64,000 nucleotides of DNA from Flavobacteriaceae bacterium (GCA_029243245.1 JAQWSK010000005.1:145185-209184), one strand, 5' to 3'; counted from the first letter of the stretch, positions 9,383-19,528 are shown. The notes: generated by a model from the letters alone, not told the origin. Numbers and translations are program-made.

Positions 9383-11512
9383 CTAATCTTTCCGATGTGG
9401 ACGTTCTAATAATGCTTTTCTAGAAACTTTTTCTTTTCTAGTTCTAGGATCCACGCCAAAATATTTAACTTCTAAAACATCACCAATTTTAAAAACTTCA
9501 CTAACATTCTCTGTTCTTTCCCAAGCTATTTCGCTTACATGAAGTAAAACTTCATTACCAGGCGCTTCATTATATTCTACCACTGCTCCAAAATCTAAAA
9601 TTTTAATTACTTTAACCTCGTAATTGTCTCCTTTTACTGGCTTAAATAACAAAGAATCTATTTTTGATAATACAGTTTCAATTCCTTCTTCTCCTGTTCC
9701 AAGAATTTCAACAACTCCTTCTTCAGTTAAAGGATCTTCATTAATCACGATAGTACAACCGGTTACTTTTTGAAGTTCTTGAATCACTTTTCCACCGGGG
9801 CCAATAAATGGTCCAATAAATTCATTTGGAATTCTTCTAGTTACCATTTTTGGCGAATGTGGCTTTACATCTGCATTAGGTTTTTCAATGGTTTCAGTTA
9901 TTTTATCTAAAATATGAAGCCTTCCATCTCTTGCTTGTTTTAAAGCTTTTACTAGTATTTCATATGAAAGGCCTTTAATTTTAATATCCATTTGACATGC
10001 AGTTATTCCATCGGAAGTACCAGTGACTTTAAAATCCATATCACCAAGATGATCTTCATCACCTAAAATATCACTTAAAACAGCAAATCTATCACCATCA
10101 GATATTAATCCCATTGCAATTCCTGAAACTGGACGTTTAATTTGAATACCTGCATCCATGAGTGCCATTGTTCCAGCACAAACTGTAGCCATAGATGATG
10201 ATCCGTTAGATTCTAAAACTTCAGATACAACCCTCACAGTATATGGGCAATCCTCAGGAATCATCCCTTTTAAACCGCGTTGAGCTAAATTACCATGTCC
10301 AACCTCACGACGTGAGGTTCCTCTTAAGGGACGAGCTTCACCCGTACAAAAAGGAGGGAAATTATAATGCAAATAGAAATTTTCTTCACCTTCATAAGAA
10401 GGCATATCAATTTTATTTGAATCTCTTGATGTTCCAAGAGTTACAGTAGCTAATGCTTGAGTTTCTCCACGAGTAAAAATTGAAGATCCATGAGTAGAGG
10501 GTAAGTAATCGACCTCACACCAAATTGGTCTGATCTCATCAGTTTTACGTCCATCTAATCTAATTCCTTCACTGAGCGTTAATTCACGTATTGCTTCTTT
10601 TTCAGCTTTTCTATAATAACCTCCAATAAGGTGTCCAAATTCAGCCATTTCATCTTCAGTAAAAGATGCTTCTACTTCTTCTTTGATTTCAGAGAATGAA
10701 GCGCTACGTTCAGCTTTAGAAGTTCCCTTCTTAGCAATAGCGAAACATTTGTCATAAGCCATATTACGAACACGTTTCTCAAGATCTTCATTAGTTTCAG
10801 CAGTTTCATATTCACGAATTTCCTTTCTTCCAAAGGCTTCTGCTAAACGTAATTGAGCAGCTACTTGAACTTTAATTGCTTCGTGTGCGTATTTTATAGC
10901 ATCTGCCATTTCTTCTTCAGAAATTTCATCCATTTGACCTTCAACCATCATTACTGAATCTGCTGAAGCCCCAATCATCATATCAAGATCAGATTCTGCT
11001 AATTGTGTACGGCTTGGATTAATAACGAATTCACCATTTACACGAGCTACTCGAGCTTCAGAAATAGCACATTCAAAAGGAAAGTCACTCAATTGAATAG
11101 CTGCAGAAGCAGCAAGACCGGCTAAAGCATCTGGTATTACATCTTCATCGTTAGACATCAATTGAATCATCACTTGTGTTTCTGCGTGATAATCTTTTGG
11201 AAATAATGGACGTAATACACGATCAACTAAACGCATAGTTAAAACTTCACCATCACTAGGGCGAGCTTCTCTTTTAAAAAAGCCTCCTGGATAGCGTCCT
11301 GCAGCCGCAAACTTTTCTCGATAATCTACTGTTAAAGGTAAAAAGTCTACATCTGATTGTTTGTAGTTTGATACAACTGTACATAACAACATGGTTTTTC
11401 CCATTTGCACTACAACTGAACCGTGGGCTTGCTTTGCAAGTTTACCCGTTTCTATGGAGATTATTCTTCCATCAGGTAGTTTAATCTCTTCTTTATATAT
11501 TTTTGGTTTCAT
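9383..11512 (-). CDS. pnp: polynucleotide phosphorylase
   Basis: PNPase is a trimeric 3'-to-5' phosphorolytic exoribonuclease of RNA turnover. The two RNase PH cores cover about residues 10-220 and 310-540: [13 protein letters not shown] and [11 protein letters not shown] in the first, [16 protein letters not shown] and [14 protein letters not shown] with the phosphate-binding region in the second. The linker helical domain lies between. A KH domain follows near 555-615 ([16 protein letters not shown]), and an S1 domain occupies about 625-700 ([15 protein letters not shown]). The length of 709 is normal. It is 80 nt downstream of rpsO, the same order as in many bacteria, and is followed by a terminator. 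Confidence 0.98.
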   Translation of the reverse strand: MKPKIYKEEIKLPDGRIISIETGKLAKQAHGSVVVQMGKTMLLCTVVSNYKQSDVDFLPLTVDYREKFAAAGRYPGGFFKREARPSDGEVLTMRLVDRVLRPLFPKDYHAETQVMIQLMSNDEDVIPDALAGLAASAAIQLSDFPFECAISEARVARVNGEFVINPSRTQLAESDLDMMIGASADSVMMVEGQMDEISEEEMADAIKYAHEAIKVQVAAQLRLAEAFGRKEIREYETAETNEDLEKRVRNMAYDKCFAIAKKGTSKAERSASFSEIKEEVEASFTEDEMAEFGHLIGGYYRKAEKEAIRELTLSEGIRLDGRKTDEIRPIWCEVDYLPSTHGSSIFTRGETQALATVTLGTSRDSNKIDMPSYEGEENFYLHYNFPPFCTGEARPLRGTSRREVGHGNLAQRGLKGMIPEDCPYTVRVVSEVLESNGSSSMATVCAGTMALMDAGIQIKRPVSGIAMGLISDGDRFAVLSDILGDEDHLGDMDFKVTGTSDGITACQMDIKIKGLSYEILVKALKQARDGRLHILDKITETIEKPNADVKPHSPKMVTRRIPNEFIGPFIGPGGKVIQELQKVTGCTIVINEDPLTEEGVVEILGTGEEGIETVLSKIDSLLFKPVKGDNYEVKVIKILDFGAVVEYNEAPGNEVLLHVSEIAWERTENVSEVFKIGDVLEVKYFGVDPRTRKEKVSRKALLERPHRKD

Positions 11513-11592
11513 TTTTCAAGGTTTAAGTTAACTGTTGTGTGTTGGGCAACCAATGAAAAAATAAGATATTAACCTGTGATTAAATACTTAGG

Positions 11593-11862
11593 CTATTTTC
11601 GTATACTTAATTCTTTTATTATAGAACGATACCTCTCTATGTCTTTAGATTTTAAATAATCAAGAAGACTTCTTCTTTTACCTACTAATCCTACTAGAGA
11701 CCTTTCAGTATTAAAATCTTTTCTATTACTTTTTAAATGTTCAGATAAGTGGTTTATACGATGAGAGAAAAGTGCTATTTGTCCCTCTGTAGATCCTGTA
11801 TTAGATTTAGATTTTCCATATTTTTTAAAAATCTTTTCTTTTATTTCTTTTGATAAATACAT
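11593..11862 (-). CDS. rpsO: 30S ribosomal protein uS15
   Basis: uS15 is a primary-binding 30S protein that contacts the 16S rRNA central junction. The 89 residues are the standard length, with the four-helix pattern and the conserved TGSTEGQIALFSHRI (about 22-36) and LVGLVGKRRSLLDYLK (about 57-72) blocks. It precedes pnp on the same strand, which fits the usual rpsO-pnp pair. An own promoter box lies 48 nt upstream, in the gap after accD, so it probably starts a transcript of its own. Confidence 0.97.
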   Translation of the reverse strand: MYLSKEIKEKIFKKYGKSKSNTGSTEGQIALFSHRINHLSEHLKSNRKDFNTERSLVGLVGKRRSLLDYLKSKDIERYRSIIKELSIRK

Positions 11863-11909
11863 GCCAATATTATTTTAAATGATTTTTATGTATGCGCTTT
11901 TAGCGCTTG

Positions 11910-11917
11910 CAAATATA
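11910..11917 (-). promoter_or_regulatory. putative -7 promoter box for rpsO-pnp
   Basis: On the minus strand the octamer reads TATATTTG, matching the flavobacterial TAnnTTTG box, 48 nt before the rpsO start in a 93-nt gap. A GCGC-TTTTA-GCGC hairpin lies just downstream in the presumed leader. No good TTTG -33 element was found at the expected distance, so this is tentative. Confidence 0.45.
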
Positions 11918-11955
11918 ATTATTTTTAATAAACACCTCTTTTTAATTACAAATTA

Positions 11956-12810
11956 TTATCTGATACATTGATTAAGGATTAAATCAATGTATTTGTTTAT
12001 CTCATCTTTTAACTTGCTTCTATGAACAATAAAGTCTAAGAATCCTTTTTCTTTAAGAAATTCACTAGTTTGAAATCCTTCTGGAAGATCTTTACCAGTA
12101 GTATCTCTTACTACTCTGGGTCCAGCAAATGCAATTAAAGCTTTCGGTTCAGCAATATTTATGTCTCCTAACATAGCAAAAGAAGCTGTAGTGCCTCCAG
12201 TTGTGGGATCCGTGCATAACGAGATAAAAGGTAATTTAGCTTCTGCTAAATGAGCTAATTTTGCTGAAGTTTTTGCCATTTGCATAAGAGATGTTGCAGA
12301 TTCCATCATTCTAGCTCCACCAGATTTCGAAATTATCAGTAAAGGAAGTGAGTTTTCAATACAGTAATCAGTTGCTCTAGCAATTTTTTCTCCCACAACA
12401 GAGCCCATTGACCCGCCAATAAATGCAAAATCCATACATGAGATTACTAATTTTTTCCCTTTTGATTTACCAACTGCTGTTCTAATTGCATCATTAAGAT
12501 TAGTTCTTTTTTGAGCCTGTTTAATTCTCTCCTTATATTTTTTATTATCAATAAAATTTAAAAAATCTTTTGGTTTTAAGTTTTTGTCTAACTCAGTAAA
12601 TTCGCCTTCATCAAAAAGAATTTCAAAGTATTCTTTACTACCTATGTGAACATGGTAATCATCCTCAGGACTTATATAGTAGTTTTCAGCTAGTTGTTGT
12701 GTTTCAACAATCTTCCCTGATGGAGTTTTATACCACAAACCCTTAGGAATATCTTTTTTTTCTTCGGTTTTAGTAAGAATTCCTTTTTCACTTCTTTTAA
12801 ACCAGCTCAT
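11956..12810 (-). CDS. accD: acetyl-CoA carboxylase carboxyltransferase subunit beta, zinc ribbon lacking cysteines
   Basis: AccD is the beta half of the carboxyltransferase that transfers CO2 from biotin to acetyl-CoA, making malonyl-CoA for fatty acid synthesis. The crotonase-fold core is intact: [17 protein letters not shown] near 129, SGGARMMES near 162, [16 protein letters not shown] near 200 and [19 protein letters not shown] near 227. In the N-terminal region, where E. coli AccD has four zinc-ligand cysteines (two CxxC pairs), this protein reads WYKTPSGK and YISPEDDYH, with no cysteine. Flavobacterial homologues appear to share this, so it is probably a clade trait. It follows fba by 12 nt on the same strand. 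The alpha subunit is not in the window. Confidence 0.96.
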   Translation of the reverse strand: MSWFKRSEKGILTKTEEKKDIPKGLWYKTPSGKIVETQQLAENYYISPEDDYHVHIGSKEYFEILFDEGEFTELDKNLKPKDFLNFIDNKKYKERIKQAQKRTNLNDAIRTAVGKSKGKKLVISCMDFAFIGGSMGSVVGEKIARATDYCIENSLPLLIISKSGGARMMESATSLMQMAKTSAKLAHLAEAKLPFISLCTDPTTGGTTASFAMLGDINIAEPKALIAFAGPRVVRDTTGKDLPEGFQTSEFLKEKGFLDFIVHRSKLKDEINKYIDLILNQCIR

Positions 12811-12822
12811 ACTTTTTTATAA

Positions 12823-13893
12823 TTAATCTAATGTATTAACATTATTTAAATCTTCAAAGGCTTTTTTCAAACGATTAATGAATGTTTCTTCCCCCATTCT
12901 TAACCATTTTCTTGGATCATAATATTTTTTATTAGGTTGATCAGCGCCATCTGGATTTCCTACCTGAGAGTTGAGGTATTCATACTTATCATTCATATGA
13001 TCTCTAACACCTTCAGTAAAAGCATACTGCAAATCAGTGTCAATATTCATTTTCACAACTCCATAACCAATAGATTCTTTAATTTCTTGTTCAGAGGAAC
13101 CTGACCCACCATGAAAGACAAAGTCTACAGTATTAGAGGGAAGATTATATTTATTAGAGATATATTCTTGAGAATTTTTTAAGATTTTTGGAGTTAATTT
13201 TACGTTTCCAGGTTTGTAAACTCCATGTACATTACCAAAAGCTGCAGCAATTGTAAATTGAGAGCTAATTTTATTTAATTCTTCAAAAGCATATGAAACT
13301 TCTTCAGGTTGTGTATAAAGTTTTGACACATCTACATCACTATTATCTACTCCGTCTTCTTCTCCTCCAGTAATTCCTAATTCTATCTCAAGCGTCATAG
13401 CCAAAGGCTTCATTCTTTTTAGATATGTTTTACATATTTCTATATTTTCCTCTAATGGTTCTTCAGAGAGATCTATCATATGAGAACTAAATAATGAATA
13501 ACCGTTTTTTTTATAAAAATCTTCACTAGCATCTAAAAGACCATCAATCCATGGTAAAAGTTTTTTAGAACAATGATCGGTATGTAATATTACATATGCG
13601 CCATATAATTTTGCTAATTCATGAATATGTTTTGCACCTGAAATCGCACCAGAAATTGCAGCTTTCTGATTTAGATTAGAAAGACTTTTACCAGCATTAA
13701 AGCAGGATCCCCCATTTGAGAATTGAATAATTACAGGACTGTTTAGATTCGCTGATGTTTCTAGAACAGCATTAATTGTATTTGATCCAATAACATTAAC
13801 TGCTGGAATTGCAAATTTTTTAGTTTTAGCCAGTTTGAAAATCTTTTGAACATTCTTGCCAGTTACAACCCCTGGAGGAAAAGGTAAACTCAT
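12823..13893 (-). CDS. fba: class II fructose-bisphosphate aldolase
   Basis: This zinc-dependent aldolase cleaves fructose 1,6-bisphosphate to dihydroxyacetone phosphate and glyceraldehyde 3-phosphate in glycolysis and the reverse in gluconeogenesis. The metal site is visible: ILHTDHCSKK near residue 108, FGNVHGVYKPGNV near 222 and VFHGGSGSSEQEI near 258 with its phosphate loop. The end NKKYYDPRKWLRMGEE is typical of class IIA enzymes of about 355 residues; this one has 356. It lies 33 nt after tamL and 12 nt before accD on the minus strand, so all three may share a transcript. Confidence 0.97.
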   Translation of the reverse strand: MSLPFPPGVVTGKNVQKIFKLAKTKKFAIPAVNVIGSNTINAVLETSANLNSPVIIQFSNGGSCFNAGKSLSNLNQKAAISGAISGAKHIHELAKLYGAYVILHTDHCSKKLLPWIDGLLDASEDFYKKNGYSLFSSHMIDLSEEPLEENIEICKTYLKRMKPLAMTLEIELGITGGEEDGVDNSDVDVSKLYTQPEEVSYAFEELNKISSQFTIAAAFGNVHGVYKPGNVKLTPKILKNSQEYISNKYNLPSNTVDFVFHGGSGSSEQEIKESIGYGVVKMNIDTDLQYAFTEGVRDHMNDKYEYLNSQVGNPDGADQPNKKYYDPRKWLRMGEETFINRLKKAFEDLNNVNTLD

Positions 13894-13926
13894 TGATTAT
13901 TTTTTTCGTAAAATTAAAAATTAAAA

Positions 13927-16461
13927 TTAGAAAGGATAGTTAATACCAATATTAAATACTGCTTTTTTCAATGAAAATTCGCTAAACCATCTATTTTGCT
14001 TTATAAGGGATGGGTTATGTGTTTTAAAAGCAGTATCAAATCGAAATACAAAGAAATTAAGATCATAGCGTATTCCAAAACCTGAACCTATTGCAATTTC
14101 ACTTAAATCAGATATATTTTCAAAACGAGACTCCGGGTCCTTCACATTATCTGCTATATTCCAAATATTACCAGCATCAATAAATAGAGCTCCTTTGAGA
14201 GGTCCAATTAAAGGAAAACGATATTCTAAATTGGTTGAAATTTTTAGGTTAGCCTCGTTAAATTCATTGTTATTCTTAGTTGTACCGGGTCCTAACTTAT
14301 ATGCTTTCCATGCTCTATTATCATTTGCACCACCAGCAAAATATGAACGGGAAAAAGGTATGTTAGATGAATTTCCAACAGGTAGTGCTATTCCTCCAAA
14401 AAATCTAAAAGCTAAGACACGATCTCTTCCTGTGGGATAATGTTTAATATAATCAACTTCAGTCTTTATGTATTGAGAGGGTCTTACGCCATTAATAACA
14501 TATTCCCCATAATCATTTTTTTTAGAAGACCATTCTAATAGTTTATTCAACACATTCCCAACCCATTCAAATTTCCATTTTAATTGATGAAAATTTTCAT
14601 CAATTAAACTTTCTTGACTATTAGTGTTGAAAATTAATGAAGAACCTAAAATTAGATTATTTACTGTAAGACGATTTTGCCTCTCACTTATGCTATTTAT
14701 CCTGTCCAAATCAGCTTGATTTATAATTTCTAAGTTACCATTTTGAACATCTTCAATAAAAGAATTTGATCCTTCGGGCACGCTTAAATTTCCATCATAT
14801 CCTAGATATTGATCACTGATAAAATTGTTTTTTGCAATAGTATTTAACCGGTCATATGAGTTTTTATAAACATTAAAATAATTTTCAATATTCTTATTAT
14901 TTACAAATTCAAAATCTACAAGTTTAAAACTAATTTTTTTTGACTTTTTAGGACTCCATTGATACTCGAAACTACTTCCAAAATATTGTTTATCTAGCCC
15001 AATGTTTTCTTGCAAAGTAGTACCAAAGTTTAATTGAGTAATCGGATCCATTTCTCTAGGTATAAATTTTTCAAAAGAAATGGGTGATATTATTTTAGGG
15101 AATTGAATTTTTATATCTCCTCCTAGTTCAAATAAATTAAAGAATCTATCATTTGCAATTGCAGAATTTCTTGACGCTCCAAGAGTGCTTTTAATTCTGA
15201 AATCTAAAACTTCTGTACCCTTAAAAATATTTCTTATTCCAGTACTAATCCCTAACCCCATTCCGATATTTTGAATATTAGAATGAGAAATGTCTATATC
15301 TAGTCCTAATGAGAACCTTTCTTTAGGAGTCAGAATAATAGAAGCTACTAAAGTACTGTCTGAGCTAGGTTCATATGTTATACTAGGGTATTTGAAATTT
15401 CTTAGAGAGTTGAAATAACGATATGTTGAGGCTCTATCATTATCACTATACCATTCCCCTTTTTTAATAAAAATAGGATCTGTAATTGCCTTATTTTTAT
15501 ATTTTAATTTTTCTTTCGAATAGATCTGAAACCCTTTGTATGATGAATTATAATTATAATTTAAATCATTATTAATTAAAGACTCAATAAAAACATTTAT
15601 TTCATCGACTTTATGTTTTTTATAAGGTATAGTTATAAGAGTATCATTAACTCTTCTTTGAATAGGGTTTATTTCTATTACTACATCAATTTTTTTATCT
15701 ATTCCACTACTATCTATTTTTGCTATAAATTGCAGACTGTTTTGTTGAAAATTGTACACACCATTATCCCTAAATAACTTTATTAATCTATTTCTTTCCT
15801 TTTCAACACTTTGTATAGTGAATGAGTTTCCTGGTTTTAAAAAGCTTTTCTTTTTATTATTCAAAAACAAATCACGAAGCTCATTTGATTTTATTTCATC
15901 AATAAAATTATCAATTGTATAGATCTCTTTAAGATCAACCTTATATTTTACCTCTTGAATTTTTGGTTTTAATTTATTTATTTCAAAATTCGAAACAACA
16001 TCGAAATAACCAAAATTTTTATGATATTGATTAAGTCTTTTAATATTGTTTTTAATCAATGAGCTATCAATTAAGCTTGGTTCTTCCCCATTTTTTTTTA
16101 GCCATGAGTTTAATTGAACAGAGTATTTTTCTAGTTGATAAACTTGTTTTGAGGATAACAACTTATTTAATTTTTCTCTTCTCTGGGGTTTTTTATTTAA
16201 CCATTTCTCAAAATTTTCTTTAGGTGATTCATTTGCCCACTGATTTAATTGCATTTTAAGTGGTAATCCCAAAAAATAAGTATTTGGTTTAGGTAATATT
16301 AGTTGTTTAGCAGGATTTGACCTTTTTTCTTCACTATTAATATATAGTCTATTTTCGGATAAAAGATTATCCCCTTTTTTTAAAAACTTTTCACTACTAC
16401 AACTCATAATTAGTAGTAAAATGAAAAGTATATTGTGTAATTTTAGAAGTGAAGAATTCAA
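13927..16461 (-). CDS. tamL: TamL-like BamA/TamA-family outer membrane lipoprotein
   Basis: This is an outer-membrane assembly protein of the BamA superfamily. A lipoprotein signal peptide ends in the lipobox IMSC with Cys21. Residues from about 45 to 335 form the periplasmic POTRA-type part. From about 380 to the end comes an Omp85-type beta-barrel with alternating strands (FSLGLDIDIS, GSGFGIRYD, FRFDTAFKT) and a terminal FNIGINYPF ending in Phe. A BamA-type barrel with a lipid anchor is the feature of Bacteroidota TamL, the partner of TamB. Length 844. It diverges from the SpoU methyltransferase gene with only 36 nt between the starts, and a candidate promoter box lies in that gap. Confidence 0.9.
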   Translation of the reverse strand: MNSSLLKLHNILFILLLIMSCSSEKFLKKGDNLLSENRLYINSEEKRSNPAKQLILPKPNTYFLGLPLKMQLNQWANESPKENFEKWLNKKPQRREKLNKLLSSKQVYQLEKYSVQLNSWLKKNGEEPSLIDSSLIKNNIKRLNQYHKNFGYFDVVSNFEINKLKPKIQEVKYKVDLKEIYTIDNFIDEIKSNELRDLFLNNKKKSFLKPGNSFTIQSVEKERNRLIKLFRDNGVYNFQQNSLQFIAKIDSSGIDKKIDVVIEINPIQRRVNDTLITIPYKKHKVDEINVFIESLINNDLNYNYNSSYKGFQIYSKEKLKYKNKAITDPIFIKKGEWYSDNDRASTYRYFNSLRNFKYPSITYEPSSDSTLVASIILTPKERFSLGLDIDISHSNIQNIGMGLGISTGIRNIFKGTEVLDFRIKSTLGASRNSAIANDRFFNLFELGGDIKIQFPKIISPISFEKFIPREMDPITQLNFGTTLQENIGLDKQYFGSSFEYQWSPKKSKKISFKLVDFEFVNNKNIENYFNVYKNSYDRLNTIAKNNFISDQYLGYDGNLSVPEGSNSFIEDVQNGNLEIINQADLDRINSISERQNRLTVNNLILGSSLIFNTNSQESLIDENFHQLKWKFEWVGNVLNKLLEWSSKKNDYGEYVINGVRPSQYIKTEVDYIKHYPTGRDRVLAFRFFGGIALPVGNSSNIPFSRSYFAGGANDNRAWKAYKLGPGTTKNNNEFNEANLKISTNLEYRFPLIGPLKGALFIDAGNIWNIADNVKDPESRFENISDLSEIAIGSGFGIRYDLNFFVFRFDTAFKTHNPSLIKQNRWFSEFSLKKAVFNIGINYPF

Positions 16462-16479
16462 ATTAAATTAATTTATAAT

Positions 16480-16487
16480 CAAAAGTA
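16480..16487 (-). promoter_or_regulatory. putative -7 promoter box for tamL
   Basis: On the minus strand this reads TACTTTTG, a match to TAnnTTTG, 18 nt before the tamL start. That implies a very short leader of about a dozen bases. No clear TTTG at -33 was found, and that region lies inside the divergent gene. Confidence 0.4.
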
Positions 16488-16497
16488 CATTTTTTGA

Positions 16498-17223
16498 ATG
16501 GTTACTAAAAGTCTGATTAATCAAATACAACATCTCAAGCAAAAGAAATTCCGACAAAAGAAAGGACTTTTTCTTGCTGAAGGCGAAAAATTAGTTGAAG
16601 AGCTGCTGGAAGCAAATTTCAAATATATTAAATTGTTTACTACTGAAAACAGTACAATTTTTCCAGCAGATTTTATCACAAAAACAGATATGCAAAAGTT
16701 GAGTCATTTGAAAAATGCAAGTAATTATCTAGGACTTTTTATTAAGCCCCAATATGTTTTTGATCTAAATAAAATATCGAGTTCTATCTTAGCATTGGAT
16801 GGGATTTCTGACCCTGGGAATCTTGGAACTATTATTAGAACATGTGATTGGTATGGAATTAATGATATAGTTTGTAGTAAAGATACTGTTGATTGCTTTA
16901 ATTCTAAAGTAGTTCAATCCTCTATGGGTTCAATTTCCAGAGTTAAATGTCATTATGTTGATTTGGCATCATTTATTAAAACATCAAAAATGAATATATA
17001 TGGCACTAGTTTATCCGGAAAATCAATTTATGATTTAAATTTAAAAAAAGAATCGATATTTGTTTTTGGCAATGAGTCTAATGGAATCTCCTCCAAAGTT
17101 TATGAATTTATTGATAATTCTATTACTATACCTAAAAATAATAATAATTTATTGATTGATAGTTTAAATGTTGCCTCATCAGTTTCTATCATTCTTGGAG
17201 AGAGATTCAGACAAAATAAATAA
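16498..17223 (+). CDS. SpoU/TrmH-family RNA 2'-O-methyltransferase
   Basis: This is an S-adenosylmethionine-dependent RNA ribose methyltransferase with the SPOUT knot. An N-terminal substrate-binding half (about residues 1-85, with KFRQKKGLFLAEGEKLVEE) is followed by the catalytic half with motif 1 LDGISDPGNLGTIIRT near 101-116, motif 2 FGNESNGIS near 194 and motif 3 IDSLNVASSVSIIL near 222. The RNA target (23S rRNA or tRNA) cannot be read from the sequence; rlmB in this window is a second family member. The ATG is the only in-frame start before the conserved region. Its TAA directly abuts the TAA of porT on the other strand. Confidence 0.92.
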   Translation: MVTKSLINQIQHLKQKKFRQKKGLFLAEGEKLVEELLEANFKYIKLFTTENSTIFPADFITKTDMQKLSHLKNASNYLGLFIKPQYVFDLNKISSSILALDGISDPGNLGTIIRTCDWYGINDIVCSKDTVDCFNSKVVQSSMGSISRVKCHYVDLASFIKTSKMNIYGTSLSGKSIYDLNLKKESIFVFGNESNGISSKVYEFIDNSITIPKNNNNLLIDSLNVASSVSIILGERFRQNK

Positions 17224-17964
17224 TTATTCAAAAGTAAAGTTTATTACAAATCCTCTAGAAAACATGTTTTTCAAATTACTTGTCCATGGGCTATTATCAT
17301 CATAATCAGGAATTAATTCATTTTGCATTGAAAAAACTCCTCTAATAGATGGTGAAAACTTAAAGTAGTATAAATAAAAATCAAAGCCTAAACCTATTTC
17401 ATAATTAAAACTTTTTGAAAGTGTTCTAAAAACATTACTGGAATTATCATCTGTGTTTTTTGAATTGCTTGAAAGATTGTAATCTGATGAAATACCAAAA
17501 GTCACATATGGTTTAAAATTATTTATTCTTTTTGCACTCATTTTTATTAGTAAAGGAATATGAATATAGGTAGACTTAACCTCTCTAATAAGATCATTTT
17601 CAGATTCAAAAAATGGAAGATCAGGGTATATTAAATTGCGTTGAGAGTATAGTAGGCCTGGCTCTAATCTTAAATTAAAATACTTATTTATTCTTATATC
17701 TCCAATTAGGCCTACATTAAAACCAGTCATAGACTCTATTTGAACATCAGGATAGTTATTAACCCTATAATAATCATTTATATATTCAAATTTGTAATCA
17801 TAAGAATTAACCCCTACATAATATCCGTAATGAAGAAATTTTTCATCAAAATTGGGTAAATTAATTATTCTCTCTTTTACTGTAGGGTATTGTCCATATA
17901 CTTTAGTTATTATAAATAAAGAGGATAGTATTAATAGATAATATGTTTTATGTTTCAGGTTCAC
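17224..17964 (-). CDS. porT: PorT-like type IX secretion outer membrane protein
   Basis: PorT (SprT in gliding flavobacteria) is a small beta-barrel protein required for the type IX secretion system, which exports adhesins and enzymes bearing C-terminal sorting domains. A signal peptide is visible (hydrophobic residues about 8-22, ending near VYGQ). After it come the family-like KERIINLPNFDEKFLHYGY and VGVNSYDYKF segments and a barrel-like alternation (LRLEPGLLYSQRNL, IHIPLLIKMSAKR, YVTFGISSDYNL, FEIGLGFDF-like strands) to the end. Length 246. The call rests on these segments and on size. No other type IX genes lie here, but the giant secreted protein starting at 61082 is a possible cargo. 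Confidence 0.82.
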   Translation of the reverse strand: MNLKHKTYYLLILSSLFIITKVYGQYPTVKERIINLPNFDEKFLHYGYYVGVNSYDYKFEYINDYYRVNNYPDVQIESMTGFNVGLIGDIRINKYFNLRLEPGLLYSQRNLIYPDLPFFESENDLIREVKSTYIHIPLLIKMSAKRINNFKPYVTFGISSDYNLSSNSKNTDDNSSNVFRTLSKSFNYEIGLGFDFYLYYFKFSPSIRGVFSMQNELIPDYDDNSPWTSNLKNMFSRGFVINFTFE

Positions 17965-18145
17965 TTTAGATTATATACCAAACAAGTTTTGTAAAGGCTG
18001 TCTTTTAGTTGTATAAACCCCATTTTTAATAAAATATTGTTGAAACTTAAGAACCTTTTTAATTTGTGTTGGTTTTTTAAGATGAATCAAACTACATTTC
18101 AAATTTCATTTTTTATTTTACTTTACTTCTAATTTTATGAATTTG

Positions 18146-18153
18146 TATATTTG
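18146..18153 (+). promoter_or_regulatory. putative -7 promoter box for trkA-trkH
   Basis: TATATTTG matches TAnnTTTG exactly and lies 24 nt before the trkA start, within a 212-nt gap between divergent genes. The -33 region offers only a weak TTTA near 18122. The rest of the gap is AT-rich with no further recognisable element. Confidence 0.5.
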
Positions 18154-18176
18154 TGTAACTTTTTGGCCACAAAAAT

Positions 18177-19526
18177 ATGAAAATAGTTATTGCTGGTGCT
18201 GGAGAGGTTGGGTTTCACTTAGCCAAATTACTCTCATTTGAATCTTTAGATATAACGCTTTTAGATATTGATAAAGAACGTTTAAATTATGCTGAAACTC
18301 ATTTAGATATAAGAACAATTAGGGGTAATTGTGTTTCTATTTCTTTATTGGAAGAAGCTCAAGTAGGTGAATCCGATTTGTTTATTTCTGTAACTTCTGA
18401 AGAAACAACAAATATAACTGTAGCAGCTTTATCAAAACAATTAGGATGTAAAAGAACTATTGCAAGAATTTCAACTCTTGAATTTTTAAAGAAAAACGAT
18501 GCTGTTAACTTTAATAATTTAGGTGTTGATGAACTTATTTCTCCTGAAGCATTAGCCGCAGAAGAAATAATGCAATTACTTGATCAATCTGCTTTTAGTA
18601 ATAGTTATGAATTTGAGAAGGGTGAGTTAACTTTAATAGGAACTAGTTTAGGAGATAATGCTCTTATTGTTGGAAAATCAGTAAAAGAATCTGCAAATAT
18701 TTTTCCAGATTTGCATTTTATGCCGATTGCTTTGCAAAGAAATGGAACACAGAATACTATAATTCCTAGAGGAGACACATTGTTTGAGACTGGTGACACT
18801 GCTTTTTTTATAACCTTAAAACAAGGAGTGGATGAACTCTACAGATTAACTGGAAAAGAAAAAAAGTCTATTAAGAATGTCATGATACTTGGTGGTGGAA
18901 AAATTGGAAGAGGAACTGTAAAGACCTTATGTGAGAAAAAATTTAAGGTTACTTTAGTTGAACAAGAAAAAAGTAAAGCTTACGATATTGCCGAATCTTA
19001 TCCTGAAGCTCTTGTAATTCATGGAGATGGAAGAAGTGTAGAACTTCTTAATGAGGAGTCTATTGAGGAAATGGATGCATTCATAGCTGTTACTGAAAAC
19101 TCTGAGACCAATATAATGTCTTGTTTAATGGCAAATTCCAAAAATGTTTCGAAAACTATAGCTTTAGTTGAGAATATGGATTATTTCTCGCTTTCTCAAT
19201 CTATTGGGATTGATACATTAATTAATAAGAAACTTTTAACTGCAAATACAATTTTTAGATATATAAGAAGAGGAGAAGTTGTTGACATGACTACCCTTAA
19301 TAATCTTAATGTTGAAATTCTAGAGTTTATTGTAAAACCAGAATCTAAAGTAACAGGATATAAAATAAAAGATTTGGATTTTCCTAGAACTGCAAATATT
19401 GGAGGAGTTATAAAATCTGGAGTAGGTAAAATTGCATTAGGAGATTATGTTATAGAATCAGGGGATAGAATTTTAGTATGTTGTTTGTCTCGTTCAATAA
19501 AAAAAGTTGAAAGTTTATTTTCTTAA
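18177..19526 (+). CDS. trkA: Trk potassium uptake regulatory protein TrkA
   Basis: TrkA is the cytoplasmic NAD-binding subunit that gates the TrkH potassium channel. It has the double RCK layout: RCK-N1 begins IAGAGEVGFHLAKLL (residues 4-18) with a TLLDID acidic strand end, a TrkA-C domain covers about 140-220, RCK-N2 begins MILGGGKIGRGTV near 236, and a second TrkA-C domain follows to the end. The length of 449 is standard. trkH starts 2 nt after its stop, so the two form one operon. A TAnnTTTG box lies just upstream. Confidence 0.96.
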   Translation: MKIVIAGAGEVGFHLAKLLSFESLDITLLDIDKERLNYAETHLDIRTIRGNCVSISLLEEAQVGESDLFISVTSEETTNITVAALSKQLGCKRTIARISTLEFLKKNDAVNFNNLGVDELISPEALAAEEIMQLLDQSAFSNSYEFEKGELTLIGTSLGDNALIVGKSVKESANIFPDLHFMPIALQRNGTQNTIIPRGDTLFETGDTAFFITLKQGVDELYRLTGKEKKSIKNVMILGGGKIGRGTVKTLCEKKFKVTLVEQEKSKAYDIAESYPEALVIHGDGRSVELLNEESIEEMDAFIAVTENSETNIMSCLMANSKNVSKTIALVENMDYFSLSQSIGIDTLINKKLLTANTIFRYIRRGEVVDMTTLNNLNVEILEFIVKPESKVTGYKIKDLDFPRTANIGGVIKSGVGKIALGDYVIESGDRILVCCLSRSIKKVESLFS

Positions 19527-19528
19527 TA

